From contig NZ_SAUH01000001.1 in NCBI RefSeq assembly GCF_004193175.1, positions 909,501-973,500 of the forward strand: DNA of 64,000 nt. The letters run 5' to 3'. Both the position numbers and the translations under genes were made by a program. The notes under the pieces are model-generated. The model was not told the DNA's origin, made no database searches, and worked only from the letters and a program-made list of their open reading frames with translations. Below, piece after piece: positions 1 to 8,657 of the stretch (its first letter is position 1; every line of letters starts with the position of its first letter). The stretch is from Streptomyces sp. RFCAC02 (GTDB lineage: Bacteria > Actinomycetota > Actinomycetes > Streptomycetales > Streptomycetaceae).

Positions 1-95
1 CCATCGTCACGCGCTACGCCGAGGCGGTGGCGGACGGGACCTGCGCGGTCTGCGGCAACCCGCGCCCGGCGGACGCCACGCACGACCGCTGCTGA
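1..95 (+). CDS. C-terminal end of an unidentified protein (partial)
   Basis: An open frame enters from the left edge and stops with TGA at 93-95, giving about 30 residues. The tail has a CxxC pair followed by a terminal Cys (CAVCGNPRP, then HDRC), which could bind metal. The gene lies on the same strand as the oxidoreductase that follows about 90 nt later. Too little is visible to name the family. Confidence 0.5.
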   Translation, partial: IVTRYAEAVADGTCAVCGNPRPADATHDRC

Positions 96-186
96 GGCGC
101 GGAAGGACGGCGCCGGTTGACCTCGACCGGGCTTGAAGTCGCATGCTCGTGGCGTTGCGCGTCGGCGAACGGATGGGGCGAGCGGT

Positions 187-1158
187 ATGCGAGTGGTCCA
201 GGTGGTCCGGTTCGGGGGTCCCGAGGTGCTGGTGCCGGGCGAAGCGCCGGAACCGGTGGCCGGTCCCGGCCGGGTCCTGGTCGATGTGGCGGTGGCGGGC
301 ATGACGTTCGTCGAGACACAGATCCGGCGCGGCACCGACCGGTGGCACGAGCGGCCGCGGCTGCCGTACGTGCCGGGCGGCCTGGTGGCCGGGCGCGTGA
401 GCGCGGTCGGCGAGCGGGTGGATCCGGCCTGGCTCGGGCGGCGTGTCGTCGCCGGCACGGGGGAGACCGGTGGCTTCGCCGAGCGGGCGGTGGCCGCGGT
501 CGATGACCTGTTCCCGGTCCCGGACGGCCTGGGGCTGCCGGAGGCCGTCACCCTGCACGGCGACGGCAGCACGGCGCAGGGGCTGGTCGAGAAGGCCGGG
601 ATCGGCCCCGGGGACCGGGTCCTGGTGGAGGCGGCGGCCGGCGGGGTGGGCAGCCTGCTGGTGCAGCTCGCCCGTGCGGCGGGCGCCCGGGTCGTCGGGG
701 CCGCGCGGGGATCGCGGAAGCTCGCCGTCGTCCGGGAACTGGGCGCCGACGCCGTGGTCGACTACTCCGCGCCGGACTGGACCGAGCAGGTGGTGCGGGC
801 GACCGGCGGCTTCGGACCTGACGTCGTGTTCGACGGTGTCGGCGGCCGGATCGGGCGGGCCGCGTTCGAGGTGACGGCCCGTGGCGGCCGCTTCTCGGTG
901 CACGGCGCCGCGAGCGGTGAGGCCACGGTCATCGACCCCGCCGAGGCGCGCCGCAGGGGTGTGTCGGTGCTCGGTATCGAGCAGCTCTTCGACTTCGGAC
1001 CGCAGGTGGCGCGGTGGGCGGAGGGGATGATGTCCCTGGCGGCGGCGGGGCTCGTCCGGCCGCTCATCGGCCAGACCTTTCCGCTGGAGCGTGCCGCCGA
1101 GGCGCACGCGGCGGTGGAGAACCGCACCGCCGTGGGGAAGACCCTGCTGCTGCTCTGA
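187..1158 (+). CDS. NADPH:quinone oxidoreductase-like (zinc-independent MDR family)
   Basis: This 323 aa protein has the medium-chain dehydrogenase/reductase layout: an N-terminal GroES-like half (opening MRVVQVVRFGGPEVL) and a Rossmann half with the NADP-binding motif AAAGGVG near residue 145. There is no cysteine cluster for structural zinc, which fits the quinone oxidoreductase/zeta-crystallin branch, so the expected activity is NADPH-dependent reduction of quinones or enones. I start at ATG 187 because the conserved family opening begins there and a G-rich stretch precedes it; the open frame extends to 133 without homology-like sequence. A perfect hairpin follows the stop. The exact substrate cannot be read from sequence. 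Confidence 0.85.
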   Translation: MRVVQVVRFGGPEVLVPGEAPEPVAGPGRVLVDVAVAGMTFVETQIRRGTDRWHERPRLPYVPGGLVAGRVSAVGERVDPAWLGRRVVAGTGETGGFAERAVAAVDDLFPVPDGLGLPEAVTLHGDGSTAQGLVEKAGIGPGDRVLVEAAAGGVGSLLVQLARAAGARVVGAARGSRKLAVVRELGADAVVDYSAPDWTEQVVRATGGFGPDVVFDGVGGRIGRAAFEVTARGGRFSVHGAASGEATVIDPAEARRRGVSVLGIEQLFDFGPQVARWAEGMMSLAAAGLVRPLIGQTFPLERAAEAHAAVENRTAVGKTLLLL

Positions 1159-1171
1159 GACGCGCGCCGGG

Positions 1172-1202
1172 GACGGCGCCCCCGCGGGGCGGGGGCGCCG
1201 TC
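1172..1202. terminator. Bidirectional hairpin terminator
   Basis: A perfect 14-bp stem (1172-1185 with 1189-1202) has a GGG loop. It sits in the 55-nt gap between two convergent genes and can serve both. It lacks a T-run, as is usual for streptomycete terminators. Confidence 0.75.
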
Positions 1203-1213
1203 GTGCGGGCCGG

Positions 1214-2218
1214 TCAGGCGGTGGTGCGGCGCCTGCGGGTGATCAGGACGGTGGCCGTGCCGGCCGCGAGGAGGACCGCCGCGCCGCCGACGACGAGCGG
1301 GGTCGCCGAACCGCCGCCCGTCTCGGCGAGGTCGGCGCCCGACTCGTCCCGGCCGCCCTGCGGACGGGTGCCCTCGGTGTCCTCGCCGCCCGCGCTGCCG
1401 CCGGTGTCGGCCGGCGGCTCCTCGGACGTGTCGTCGCCCGGCTCGGGCTCCTCCTCGCCGCCCGAGCCGCCGGACGCGCCGGAGTCACCGCCGCCGGCCG
1501 GCGCGGTGCAGGACGCCTCGGCGAGCGTGACGCGGCCGGTGACCTCGGCGACGCCGAGGTCGAGCGGGTCGACCTCGACGGACAGGTCGAGCGCGGCGGC
1601 CGAGGCGTCGGTGTCGTTCGTCTCGGTGCGGGAGAGGTCGAGCGTGACCTCGCCGACCCCCGGCACGTCCACATCGACGCTGCCGGTCGCGGCCAGTTCG
1701 ACCTCCTGGCCGAGGACCGTGACGGTGGCGGGCATCGTCGTGTCGGCGACGGGCGCCTCACCGGGGCGGCACACGGCGCTGGCCTCGACGACACCCAGCT
1801 CGACCAGGGACAGCCCCGGCAGCCCGGGCAGGTGCACGGACGCGTTGGTCAGGGACACGTCGGCGGCGGCGCCGTCCTGCTCGTCGGAGGTGGCGGTGGC
1901 GGAGGCGACCTCGGCCGACAGCACCTCGAACGGCTGGTCCCCGGCCACGCCGTCGAGCCGGGCGGTCAGCAGCGTCTCGTCGGCCGTGCCGCCCGCGTCG
2001 GGGGCGCTGACCTCGTTGAGGACGACGTTGAGCGGCAGTTCGATCGCACGGTTGAGCAGCGAGACGTTCAGGCCGGTGCGGAGCACCGCCGCGCTCGCCG
2101 TCCCGCCCGCGGGCTCGGTGCCGTCATCGGCGGTGGCGACCGGGGCGCCGGCCCCGAGGAACGCCGCCGCGGTGGCGATGGCGACGGCGACGGGCCGGCG
2201 GATGGCGGAGTTGTACAC
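1214..2218 (-). CDS. LAETG-anchored surface protein (SCO1860-like)
   Basis: The 334 aa product has a secretion signal at the N-terminus (hydrophobic AVAIATAAAFLGAGA ending at an AxA-type site). A long Thr/Ser/Asp-rich extracellular region follows, then a Gly/Ser/Glu/Pro-rich spacer around residues 235-290. The end is a cell-wall sorting signal: LAETGG, a hydrophobic segment and an RRRR tail. LAxTG is the motif used by class E sortases of actinomycetes, so the protein is expected to be covalently attached to peptidoglycan. The GTG start at 2218 gives the complete signal peptide. The adjacency to the ect genes matches the SCO1860 neighbourhood as I recall it. Its function beyond surface display is unknown. 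Confidence 0.8.
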   Translation of the reverse strand: MYNSAIRRPVAVAIATAAAFLGAGAPVATADDGTEPAGGTASAAVLRTGLNVSLLNRAIELPLNVVLNEVSAPDAGGTADETLLTARLDGVAGDQPFEVLSAEVASATATSDEQDGAAADVSLTNASVHLPGLPGLSLVELGVVEASAVCRPGEAPVADTTMPATVTVLGQEVELAATGSVDVDVPGVGEVTLDLSRTETNDTDASAAALDLSVEVDPLDLGVAEVTGRVTLAEASCTAPAGGGDSGASGGSGGEEEPEPGDDTSEEPPADTGGSAGGEDTEGTRPQGGRDESGADLAETGGGSATPLVVGGAAVLLAAGTATVLITRRRRTTA

Positions 2219-2626
2219 GGTTCTGCATACCCCCAGAGAAGGATGGACACCGCCGGGTGTGCGACGGCGTCCGGGACGTGCGTCATCCTTCGGCGCCGCG
2301 GGGGTGAAACGACCTCAAACGCGTATCCCTTCACTCGATCGGATGCACTTGCCCCTCCCCCGCCACCGGTCTCCCGAGCGTTGCCCCGGTCCCGTCCGGC
2401 ACAGGAGAACCGCAGGTCACGTACCTGACGCGGCCGCACGACCGGGGCGTCGGCGGGTACGCCAGGGCAGGACACGGGTGTTGACGCCGATTCACACCGA
2501 CGAGAGCGCTCGAACAGCGGCGCGGTCCCCCGCGCGGGCTCCGGCTCCGGGCCTTGTCGGGAAGCACTGTTCGGACGCCGCCGGAGCCGACATGATCGGT
2601 GGCGACAGGATGAGGAGGCACCCGGC
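2219..2626. promoter_or_regulatory. Divergent intergenic region (LAETG gene / kinase)
   Basis: About 408 nt separate the start of the LAETG gene (minus) from that of the kinase (plus), so promoters for both should lie here. I find no convincing ORF or RNA. A TTGACG at 2481-2486 is the best -35-like element on the plus strand, but no good -10 follows at 17-18 nt. The kinase has a GAGGAGG ribosome site at its 3' end. Confidence 0.4.
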
Positions 2627-3817
2627 ATGACCGTGCGCGCGAACATGACCGTCCAGGACCGCTACCGGTTGCGGCACCCGCTCGGCACCGGCGGGTTCGG
2701 ACAGGTCTGGCAGGCGACGGACCTGACCCTGGAACGCGAGGTGGCGGTCAAGTTCGCCGCGTCCATAGCCGACGACCCGCGGGCGGTGGAGCGGTTCACC
2801 GCCGAGGCCAGGAAACTGGCCCGGCTGCGCCACCGCGGCATCGTCACCGTCCACGACGCGGGGGTGCTCACCGACGACGGCCGCCCCGTGCCGTACCTCG
2901 TGATGGAGCTGGTGGACGGCTCGACCTGGCAGCAGGGCTCACCGGCCGGACCGGCGGAGTCGGTCGCGCGCACCGGGGCGGGGCTGGCGGACGCGCTCGC
3001 GCACCTGCACGCCGCCGGGATCGTGCACCGGGACGTGAAGCCCGCGAACGTCATGATCCGCGCGGACGGCGAGGCGGTGCTGCTGGACCTGGGGACGGCG
3101 CGGGACCTCTCCCGCCTCACCACGGTCACCGCCGGCGTCTCGCCGGGGACCCTCGCCTACATGGCCCCCGAACAGCTCGCCGGCGCCCCCGCCACGGCCG
3201 CCTCCGACGTGTACGCGCTCGGCCTGGTCCTGGTGGAGAAGCTCACCGGCGTACGCGGTCCCGCAGCGCAGCTCCCCGCAGCCGACCGGGCCGCCGTCCC
3301 CCCGCACCTGCGGGAGCTGCTCGACCGCATGACCGCCCTGGACCCGGCCGGGCGCCCCGCCGCCGCCGAGTGCCGGGAGCTGCTGGGCCGGTCCGTGCCG
3401 TCCCGCCAGTCCGCCGGCGCGGGACCGGCTCCGCAGGGCACCTGGCACGGCAACGAGTGGGTACGGTTCGGCGTTCCGGCGGCCGTGTTCCTGCTCGTCA
3501 CCGCGTCATCGGACTTCTGGCCCACCGATCTCGAGTACCGCTCCCCCGCCTGGATCTTCCTGGCCTGGCTCGTGCGCTTCCTCATTGCCGGCCTTCTCCT
3601 GCTCACAGCATCGCTGACCCCCCGCTCGGGCGGCGTGCTCCGGGGCGTGGGGTACGGGTTCGCGGCGCTCGGCCTCACCGGCGTCGTGGTCGCGCTGATC
3701 CTGGGACCGGGCCCCACCGACGCCCACAACCTGCCGCTGTACAACACGGCGGCCCTCCTGGGCGTCGCGGCGTACTGCTACCGCGAGGCGACGACCCGCC
3801 GCGCCGTGGACGGCTGA
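2627..3817 (+). CDS. Membrane serine/threonine protein kinase
   Basis: This 396 aa Hanks-type kinase has a Gly-rich loop (GTGGFG, near residue 22), VAVKF with the catalytic Lys, HRDVKPANV as catalytic loop and MAPEQ as the APE motif. The metal-binding DFG motif reads DLG (LLDLGTARD), a conservative change seen in some active kinases. After a short juxtamembrane stretch, residues about 275-390 hold four hydrophobic segments and no PASTA or other sensor domain, so it is probably an integral membrane kinase with a cytoplasmic catalytic domain. A GAGGAGG site lies about 8 nt before ATG 2627; an in-frame ATG six codons later is an alternative. Its signal and targets are unknown. Confidence 0.88.
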   Translation: MTVRANMTVQDRYRLRHPLGTGGFGQVWQATDLTLEREVAVKFAASIADDPRAVERFTAEARKLARLRHRGIVTVHDAGVLTDDGRPVPYLVMELVDGSTWQQGSPAGPAESVARTGAGLADALAHLHAAGIVHRDVKPANVMIRADGEAVLLDLGTARDLSRLTTVTAGVSPGTLAYMAPEQLAGAPATAASDVYALGLVLVEKLTGVRGPAAQLPAADRAAVPPHLRELLDRMTALDPAGRPAAAECRELLGRSVPSRQSAGAGPAPQGTWHGNEWVRFGVPAAVFLLVTASSDFWPTDLEYRSPAWIFLAWLVRFLIAGLLLLTASLTPRSGGVLRGVGYGFAALGLTGVVVALILGPGPTDAHNLPLYNTAALLGVAAYCYREATTRRAVDG

Positions 3818-3833
3818 CGCCCGACGGCCGCGT

Positions 3834-4952
3834 TCAGGGCCTGCGCACGCCGCCCAGCACGATGTGCCGGGGCGCGCCGAGGACCGCCACGTCCGCGCGC
3901 GGGTCCGCGTCGTAGACGACGAGGTCCGCCGGGGCGCCCTCGGTCAGCCCGGGGCGGCCGAGCCAGGCGCGGGCGTCCCACGTCGCCGCGCCGACGGCGG
4001 CGAGGCGCGGGATGCCGGCCCGGACCAGCTCCGCCACCTCGCGCGCGATCAGGCCGTGCGGCAGCGAACCGCCCGCGTCGGTGCCCGTGTAGATCGGGAC
4101 GCCGGCGTCGTGGGCCGCCCGCACGGTGTCGTACCTGCGGGCGTGCAGCCGCCGCATGTGCGCGGCCCAGCGCGGGTACTTCGCCTCGCCGCCGGCCGCG
4201 AGGTCAGGGAACGTCGCGATGTTGACCAGCGTCGGGACGATCGCGACGCCGTGCTCGGCGAACAGCGGGACGGTCTCCTCCGTCAGGCCCGTCGCGTGCT
4301 CCACGCAGTCGATGCCCGCCTCGACCAGGTCGCGCAGCGAGTCCTCGGCGAAGCAGTGGGCCGTCACGCGCGCGCCCTCCGCGTGGGCGGCGGCGATCGC
4401 CCCGCGCAGCGCGCCGGCCGGCCAGCACGGGGCGAGGTCGCCCGCCTCCCGGTCGATCCAGTCGCCGACCAGCTTCACCCAGCCGTCGCCGCGCCGCGCC
4501 TCGCGGGCGGCGTACGCGGCGAGGTCCTCCGGTTCGACCTCGTGGGCGTAGTTCCTGATGTAGCGGCGGGTGCGGGCGATGTGGCGGCCTGCGCGGATGA
4601 TCGGCGGCAGGTCGGGCCGCTCCTCGGTCCAGCGGGTGTCGGCGGGCGATCCGGCGTCGCGCAGCAGCAGGGCGCCCGCGTCGCGGTCGGTGACGGCCTG
4701 CCGTTCGGCCGTGGCGGCGTCGACCGCGCCGTGCGGGCCGAGTCCGACGTGGCAGTGGGCGTCGACCAGGCCGGGGAGGACCCAGCCGGAGAGCGTCACG
4801 ACGTCGCGGCCGGGACGTACGGGCGGGGTGAGGCTGATCCGGCCGCCGATCACCCACAGCTCGTCCAGGACGGTGTGCGGCCCGGCCAGGACGCGCCCCG
4901 TCAGGTGCAGATCGGGCGGCGGGGAGGGGGAGGGAGCGGACACGCGCCCCAT
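3834..4952 (-). CDS. Amidohydrolase family protein
   Basis: The product (about 372 aa) belongs to the metal-dependent amidohydrolase superfamily with an imidazolonepropionase-like fold. The HxH metal motif is in DAHCHVG near residue 62, further metal-ligand His residues are in VTAHCF and EHATG, and the catalytic Asp in YTGTDAGG. A small N-terminal beta-sandwich precedes the barrel. The substrate is unknown; relatives act on cyclic amides, peptides or deaminate small rings. I take ATG 4952; a GTG two codons upstream (4958) is possible, and neither has a good ribosome site. The gene converges on the kinase and diverges from the sigma-factor gene. Confidence 0.8.
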   Translation of the reverse strand: MGRVSAPSPSPPPDLHLTGRVLAGPHTVLDELWVIGGRISLTPPVRPGRDVVTLSGWVLPGLVDAHCHVGLGPHGAVDAATAERQAVTDRDAGALLLRDAGSPADTRWTEERPDLPPIIRAGRHIARTRRYIRNYAHEVEPEDLAAYAAREARRGDGWVKLVGDWIDREAGDLAPCWPAGALRGAIAAAHAEGARVTAHCFAEDSLRDLVEAGIDCVEHATGLTEETVPLFAEHGVAIVPTLVNIATFPDLAAGGEAKYPRWAAHMRRLHARRYDTVRAAHDAGVPIYTGTDAGGSLPHGLIAREVAELVRAGIPRLAAVGAATWDARAWLGRPGLTEGAPADLVVYDADPRADVAVLGAPRHIVLGGVRRP

Positions 4953-5153
4953 GATCACACGGGGTCGCCGGCGCCGGGAGGGGTGCGGAGGGCCGCCCGC
5001 GCCCGGCGCGGGGCGGTGCGCGACCCCTCGGCAGTCCGTGATCCGGCTGCTACCCTCCGGTGGCGTTGGGGGCCTGCACGCACGGACGAACGTTGCACGT
5101 CCTGCCGAACAGTTCCGGGCAGGACGACGAGCCGCTCAGCGAGGAGGCCGGCC

Positions 5154-5861
5154 GTGGCCCGCCCCGTTCCTCCCACCCACCGCTCCCAGCTTCCCCCCAC
5201 CACGCCCGGCGCCGCGCAGCCCGGGTCCGACGCGGAGTTCAGGTGCTTCTTCGAGGAGCACCGCGCGGGCCTCGTCCGGCTCGCGCGCCTGCTGCTGTCC
5301 GCGTCCGGCGGCGCCGAGGCCGCCGACGACCTGGCCGCCGACGCCCTCCTGGCGGTCTGGCGCCGCTGGGACCGCGTACGGACGGCGGAACACCCCCTCG
5401 CGTACGCGCGCGGGGTCGTCACGAACCTCGCGCGCTCCCGCATCCGCAGCGGCGCCAGGGAACGGCGGCGTGTCGCGCTGGTCTGGCCCCGGGCGGGCGA
5501 GGCGGCGCCGGTGCCCGACGTGCCGGCCGTGCTGGACGTGCGGGCCGCGCTCGGCCGGCTGCCGTACCGGAAGCGGGCCTGCGTGGTGCTGCGGCACGCG
5601 TTCGACCTGTCGGAGCGGGAGACGGCGCGGGCGCTCGGCATCTCGGTCGGCACGGTGAAGAGCCAGACCTCGCGGGGGCTCGCCGAGCTGGCGCGGCTGC
5701 TGACGGCGCCCGAGCCCGGGGACGCCGGGGCACGGCCCGGGAATTCCGGGGAAAGCCTGGATCCGAATCGCGAAATCACCGCGCATTCGGCGCGGGAAGA
5801 GGTCGGCGAGTGGTTTTCCGGCATACGGCCGCCCGGTGGATCGCACGGGGATTGCCGGTGA
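5154..5861 (+). CDS. SigE-family RNA polymerase sigma factor
   Basis: This 235 aa ECF-type sigma factor has region 2 (about residues 25-90, including DDLAADALLAVWRRW) and region 4 with a helix-turn-helix (SERETARALGISVGTVKSQ). It matches the actinomycete SigE family of stand-alone sigma-70 proteins. The frame is open far upstream, but GTG 5154 has a perfect GAGGAGG 7 nt before it and conserved sequence begins soon after. The last 35 codons are less G+C-rich than the rest, so the tail may be poorly conserved. No anti-sigma gene is adjacent. Confidence 0.85.
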   Translation: MARPVPPTHRSQLPPTTPGAAQPGSDAEFRCFFEEHRAGLVRLARLLLSASGGAEAADDLAADALLAVWRRWDRVRTAEHPLAYARGVVTNLARSRIRSGARERRRVALVWPRAGEAAPVPDVPAVLDVRAALGRLPYRKRACVVLRHAFDLSERETARALGISVGTVKSQTSRGLAELARLLTAPEPGDAGARPGNSGESLDPNREITAHSAREEVGEWFSGIRPPGGSHGDCR

Positions 5862-6162
5862 AATCCCGGCGGAACTCGGAAAGCATATGACCGGGCCTCT
5901 TCTGCCCGCTTCCGGTGACCTCAAACCCCCCTTTCGCAGATTCGTGATGCATCACCGGATCGGGTCAGGAGCTTCACAGAGACGTTACAGACCCGTGACC
6001 GACACCACACGAGCGCCCGCTTTGTCCGGTAACTAACGGACAGAACAGGCGTTTTCGCCGCCCTGGACAGGGCGGCTCACGCGCGCGATAACACACATCC
6101 GGGCGCCCGTTAACCCCACTCGGCCATGCGTTTTTTCGGATCGCTGGGTAAATTCAATCCCC
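5862..6162 (+). promoter_or_regulatory. ectA upstream region with three palindromes
   Basis: This 301-nt gap is visibly poorer in G+C than its surroundings. It holds a perfect 12-bp palindrome (GTGATGCATCAC, 5944-5955), an inverted repeat GTCCG-N8-CGGAC (6024-6041) and a 9+9 bp palindrome with a GA centre (6057-6076, arms GCCGCCCTG/CAGGGCGGC). A TAAATT -10-like box at 6149-6154 lies 8 nt before the ectA ATG and no Shine-Dalgarno is visible, so the transcript may be leaderless or nearly so. The last palindrome could instead be a weak terminator for the sigma gene. Confidence 0.55.
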
Positions 6163-6768
6163 ATGACGCCTGCACAAGCAGACCATGCACGTGCCGATAC
6201 CGATCCGAGCGACCGATATTCCGAGGAAGGCCCGGCGGGACTTGTCCTGGACACTCCCATGCCGGCCGACGGAGCCGCCCTGTGGCGCATTGCCCGCGAC
6301 TCCCGCGTCCTTGACCTGAACTCCTCCTACAGCTACCTGCTGTGGTGCCGCGACTACGCGGCGACGTCTATCGTGGCCCGCGACACGTCGGGCGAACCGG
6401 TCGGTTTCATCACCGGATACGCCCGGCCGGACGCCCCGCGCACCCTGCTCGTGTGGCAGGTCGCGGTCGACGAACGGCTGCGTGGCAAGGGTGTCGCCGC
6501 GGCGATGCTGGACGCGCTGACCCGCCGGACGGGCGCGGCGCTGGGAGTGGAGGCGATGGAGACCACCATCACGCCGGACAACACCGCCTCCGACCGGCTG
6601 TTCACGTCCTTCGCCGAACGGCACGGCGCACTGGTGGAGCGCGAGGTGCTGTTCGACGCCGCGCTGTTCCCCGAGGACGGACACGAGTCCGAACTGCTCT
6701 ACCGCATCGGCCCGATAGGCGCCCGCGACGACGAGGCGCCGTCCCTCCCCGGCCCGGCCCCCGTCTGA
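6163..6768 (+). CDS. ectA: L-2,4-diaminobutyrate acetyltransferase EctA
   Basis: EctA transfers an acetyl group from acetyl-CoA to L-2,4-diaminobutyrate, the second step of ectoine synthesis. The 201 aa product carries a GNAT fold with the acetyl-CoA motif RLRGKGVAAAML (about residues 105-117) and the EctA-typical stretch LDLNSSYSYLLWCRDY. It is followed by ectB, ectC and ectD on the same strand. An N-terminal extension of about 30 residues precedes the conserved core. ATG 6163 has no ribosome site but lies just after a -10-like box. Confidence 0.95.
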   Translation: MTPAQADHARADTDPSDRYSEEGPAGLVLDTPMPADGAALWRIARDSRVLDLNSSYSYLLWCRDYAATSIVARDTSGEPVGFITGYARPDAPRTLLVWQVAVDERLRGKGVAAAMLDALTRRTGAALGVEAMETTITPDNTASDRLFTSFAERHGALVEREVLFDAALFPEDGHESELLYRIGPIGARDDEAPSLPGPAPV

Positions 6769-6822
6769 CCCGCCCGCCGGCACCCTGCTCCCCCGAGAGA
6801 CCCAGCAGACCAGGAGAGTCCT

Positions 6823-8085
6823 GTGACCATCACCCAGCCCGACCTGAGCGTCTTCACGACCCTGGAGTCGGAGGTGCGCAGCTACTGCCGTGGCTGGCCC
6901 ACCGTCTTCGACCGCGCCCGCGGCAGCCGCATGTACGACGAGGACGGCCGCGACTACCTGGACTTCTTCGCCGGCGCCGGCTCCCTCAACTACGGTCACA
7001 ACAACCCGGTCCTGAAGCGCGCGCTGCTCGACTACCTGGAGCGGGACGGGGTGACGCACGGCCTCGACATGTCGACCACGGCGAAACGGACGTTCCTTGA
7101 GCGCTTCCGCGAGGTGGTGCTGCACCCGAGGGGCCTCGACTACAAGGTGATGTTCCCCGGCCCGACCGGCACCAACGCCGTCGAGGCGGCCCTGAAGCTG
7201 GCCCGCAAGGTGAAGGGGCGCGAGTCGATCGTCTCGTTCACGAACGCGTTCCACGGCATGTCGCTCGGCGCGCTCGCCGTCACGGGCAACGCGTTCAAGC
7301 GCGCCGGCGCGGGCATCCCGCTGGTGCACGGCACCCCGATGCCGTTCGACGACTACCTGGACGGCCGCACGCCGGACTTCATCTGGTTCGAGCGGCTGCT
7401 GGGCGACGCCGGGTCCGGGCTGAACAAGCCCGCCGCCGTCATCGTCGAGACGGTGCAGGGCGAGGGCGGCATCAACGTGGCACGCCCCGAGTGGCTGCGC
7501 GGCCTGTCCGACCTGTGCAAGCGGCACGACATGCTGCTGATCGTCGACGACATCCAGATGGGCTGCGGCCGCACCGGCGCGTTCTTCTCCTTCGAGGAGG
7601 CGGGCATCGAGCCGGACATCGTGACGCTGTCCAAGTCGATCAGCGGCTACGGGCTGCCGATGTCGCTGGCGCTGTTCCGGCCCGAGCTGGACATCTGGGA
7701 GCCGGGCGAGCACAACGGCACCTTCCGCGGCAACAACCCGGCGTTCGTCACGGCCGCCGCCGCCCTCGACACGTACTGGTCGGACGGCGGGATGGAGAAG
7801 CAGACCCTGGCGCGCGGCGAGCAGGTCGAGACGGCGCTGCGGCAGCTCGCCGCCGAGTGCCCCGGGTCGGCCTACCGCGGCCGCGGCCTCGTGTGGGGCC
7901 TGACGTTCGAGCGGCCCGAGCGGGCGACCGCCGTGTGCCGGCGCGCGTTCGAACTCGGCCTGCTGCTGGAGACGTCCGGGCCGCAGAGCGAGGTCGTGAA
8001 GCTGCTGCCCGCGCTGACCATCCCGACCGAGGAGCTGGACGAGGGCCTGCGCATCCTGACGCGCGCCGTCCGCGAGACCGCCTGA
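6823..8085 (+). CDS. ectB: Diaminobutyrate-2-oxoglutarate aminotransferase EctB
   Basis: EctB makes L-2,4-diaminobutyrate from aspartate semialdehyde using glutamate as amino donor. The 420 aa product is a class III PLP aminotransferase of typical EctB length, with the cofactor-binding Lys in TLSKSISG (about residue 269) and the Asp of [13 protein letters not shown] upstream of it. It begins with ATG 6823 after a GGAGAG site and lies 54 nt behind ectA. A strong hairpin separates it from ectC. The function is secure from both sequence and operon. Confidence 0.96.
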   Translation: MTITQPDLSVFTTLESEVRSYCRGWPTVFDRARGSRMYDEDGRDYLDFFAGAGSLNYGHNNPVLKRALLDYLERDGVTHGLDMSTTAKRTFLERFREVVLHPRGLDYKVMFPGPTGTNAVEAALKLARKVKGRESIVSFTNAFHGMSLGALAVTGNAFKRAGAGIPLVHGTPMPFDDYLDGRTPDFIWFERLLGDAGSGLNKPAAVIVETVQGEGGINVARPEWLRGLSDLCKRHDMLLIVDDIQMGCGRTGAFFSFEEAGIEPDIVTLSKSISGYGLPMSLALFRPELDIWEPGEHNGTFRGNNPAFVTAAAALDTYWSDGGMEKQTLARGEQVETALRQLAAECPGSAYRGRGLVWGLTFERPERATAVCRRAFELGLLLETSGPQSEVVKLLPALTIPTEELDEGLRILTRAVRETA

Positions 8086-8114
8086 CCGGTCCCGCACCAC
8101 AGACCCCCGCCCTT

Positions 8115-8149
8115 CCCGGGCGCCCCGGCCCGCCGCCGGGGCGCCCGGG
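8115..8149 (+). terminator. Strong hairpin inside the ect operon
   Basis: A perfect 14-bp G+C stem (8115-8128 with 8136-8149) with a 7-nt loop lies in the 103-nt gap between ectB and ectC. It looks like a factor-independent terminator without a T-run. As it sits mid-operon, it may allow partial read-through or protect the 3' end of an ectAB message. Confidence 0.6.
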
Positions 8150-8188
8150 GGCGGTGAACCCCCCGACGCAACACACCGAGGAGCAACG

Positions 8189-8590
8189 TTGATCGTCCGA
8201 TCGTTCAAGGACATCGAGGGCACCGACCGCGACGTGGAGTCCGCCTCCGGGACCTGGCGCAGCAAGCGCATCGTCCTCGCCAAGGAGGGCGTCGGCTTCT
8301 CGCTGCACGAGACGGTCCTCTACGCGGGCACCGAGACCCGCATGTGGTACGCGAACCACATCGAGGCCGTGCTGTGCGTCGAGGGCGAGGCCGAGCTGAC
8401 CAACGAGGAGACGGGCGAGAAGCACCTCATCACGCCCGGGACGATGTACCTCCTCGACGGCCACGAGAAGCACACGGTCCGGCCGAAGACCGACTTCCGC
8501 ACCATCTGCGTCTTCAACCCGCCGGTCACCGGCCGGGAGGACCACGACGAGAACGGCGTCTACCCGCTGCTCACCGAAGCCTCCGCGTGA
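8189..8590 (+). CDS. ectC: L-ectoine synthase EctC
   Basis: EctC closes N-acetyl-diaminobutyrate to ectoine, releasing water. The 133 aa protein is of full family length with a cupin fold (metal-site residues in the region around WYANHIEAV and the ...YLLDGHEKH motif). The frame begins at TTG 8189: the sequence (M)[15 protein letters not shown] is the conserved EctC N-terminus, and GAGGAG lies 5 nt before it, so the rare TTG start is well supported. It is the third gene of ectABCD. Confidence 0.95.
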   Translation: MIVRSFKDIEGTDRDVESASGTWRSKRIVLAKEGVGFSLHETVLYAGTETRMWYANHIEAVLCVEGEAELTNEETGEKHLITPGTMYLLDGHEKHTVRPKTDFRTICVFNPPVTGREDHDENGVYPLLTEASA

Positions 8591-8657
8591 CGCGACCGCG
8601 TCCGCGGACCAGCGAACCGCTGATGACACCGACACCCGCCGAGGGAGAGGAGATTCC

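Noticed and set aside
3864..5153. Long 5' extension of the sigma-factor frame
   Set aside because: It is antisense to the amidohydrolase gene. A perfect ribosome site before GTG 5154 marks the true start.
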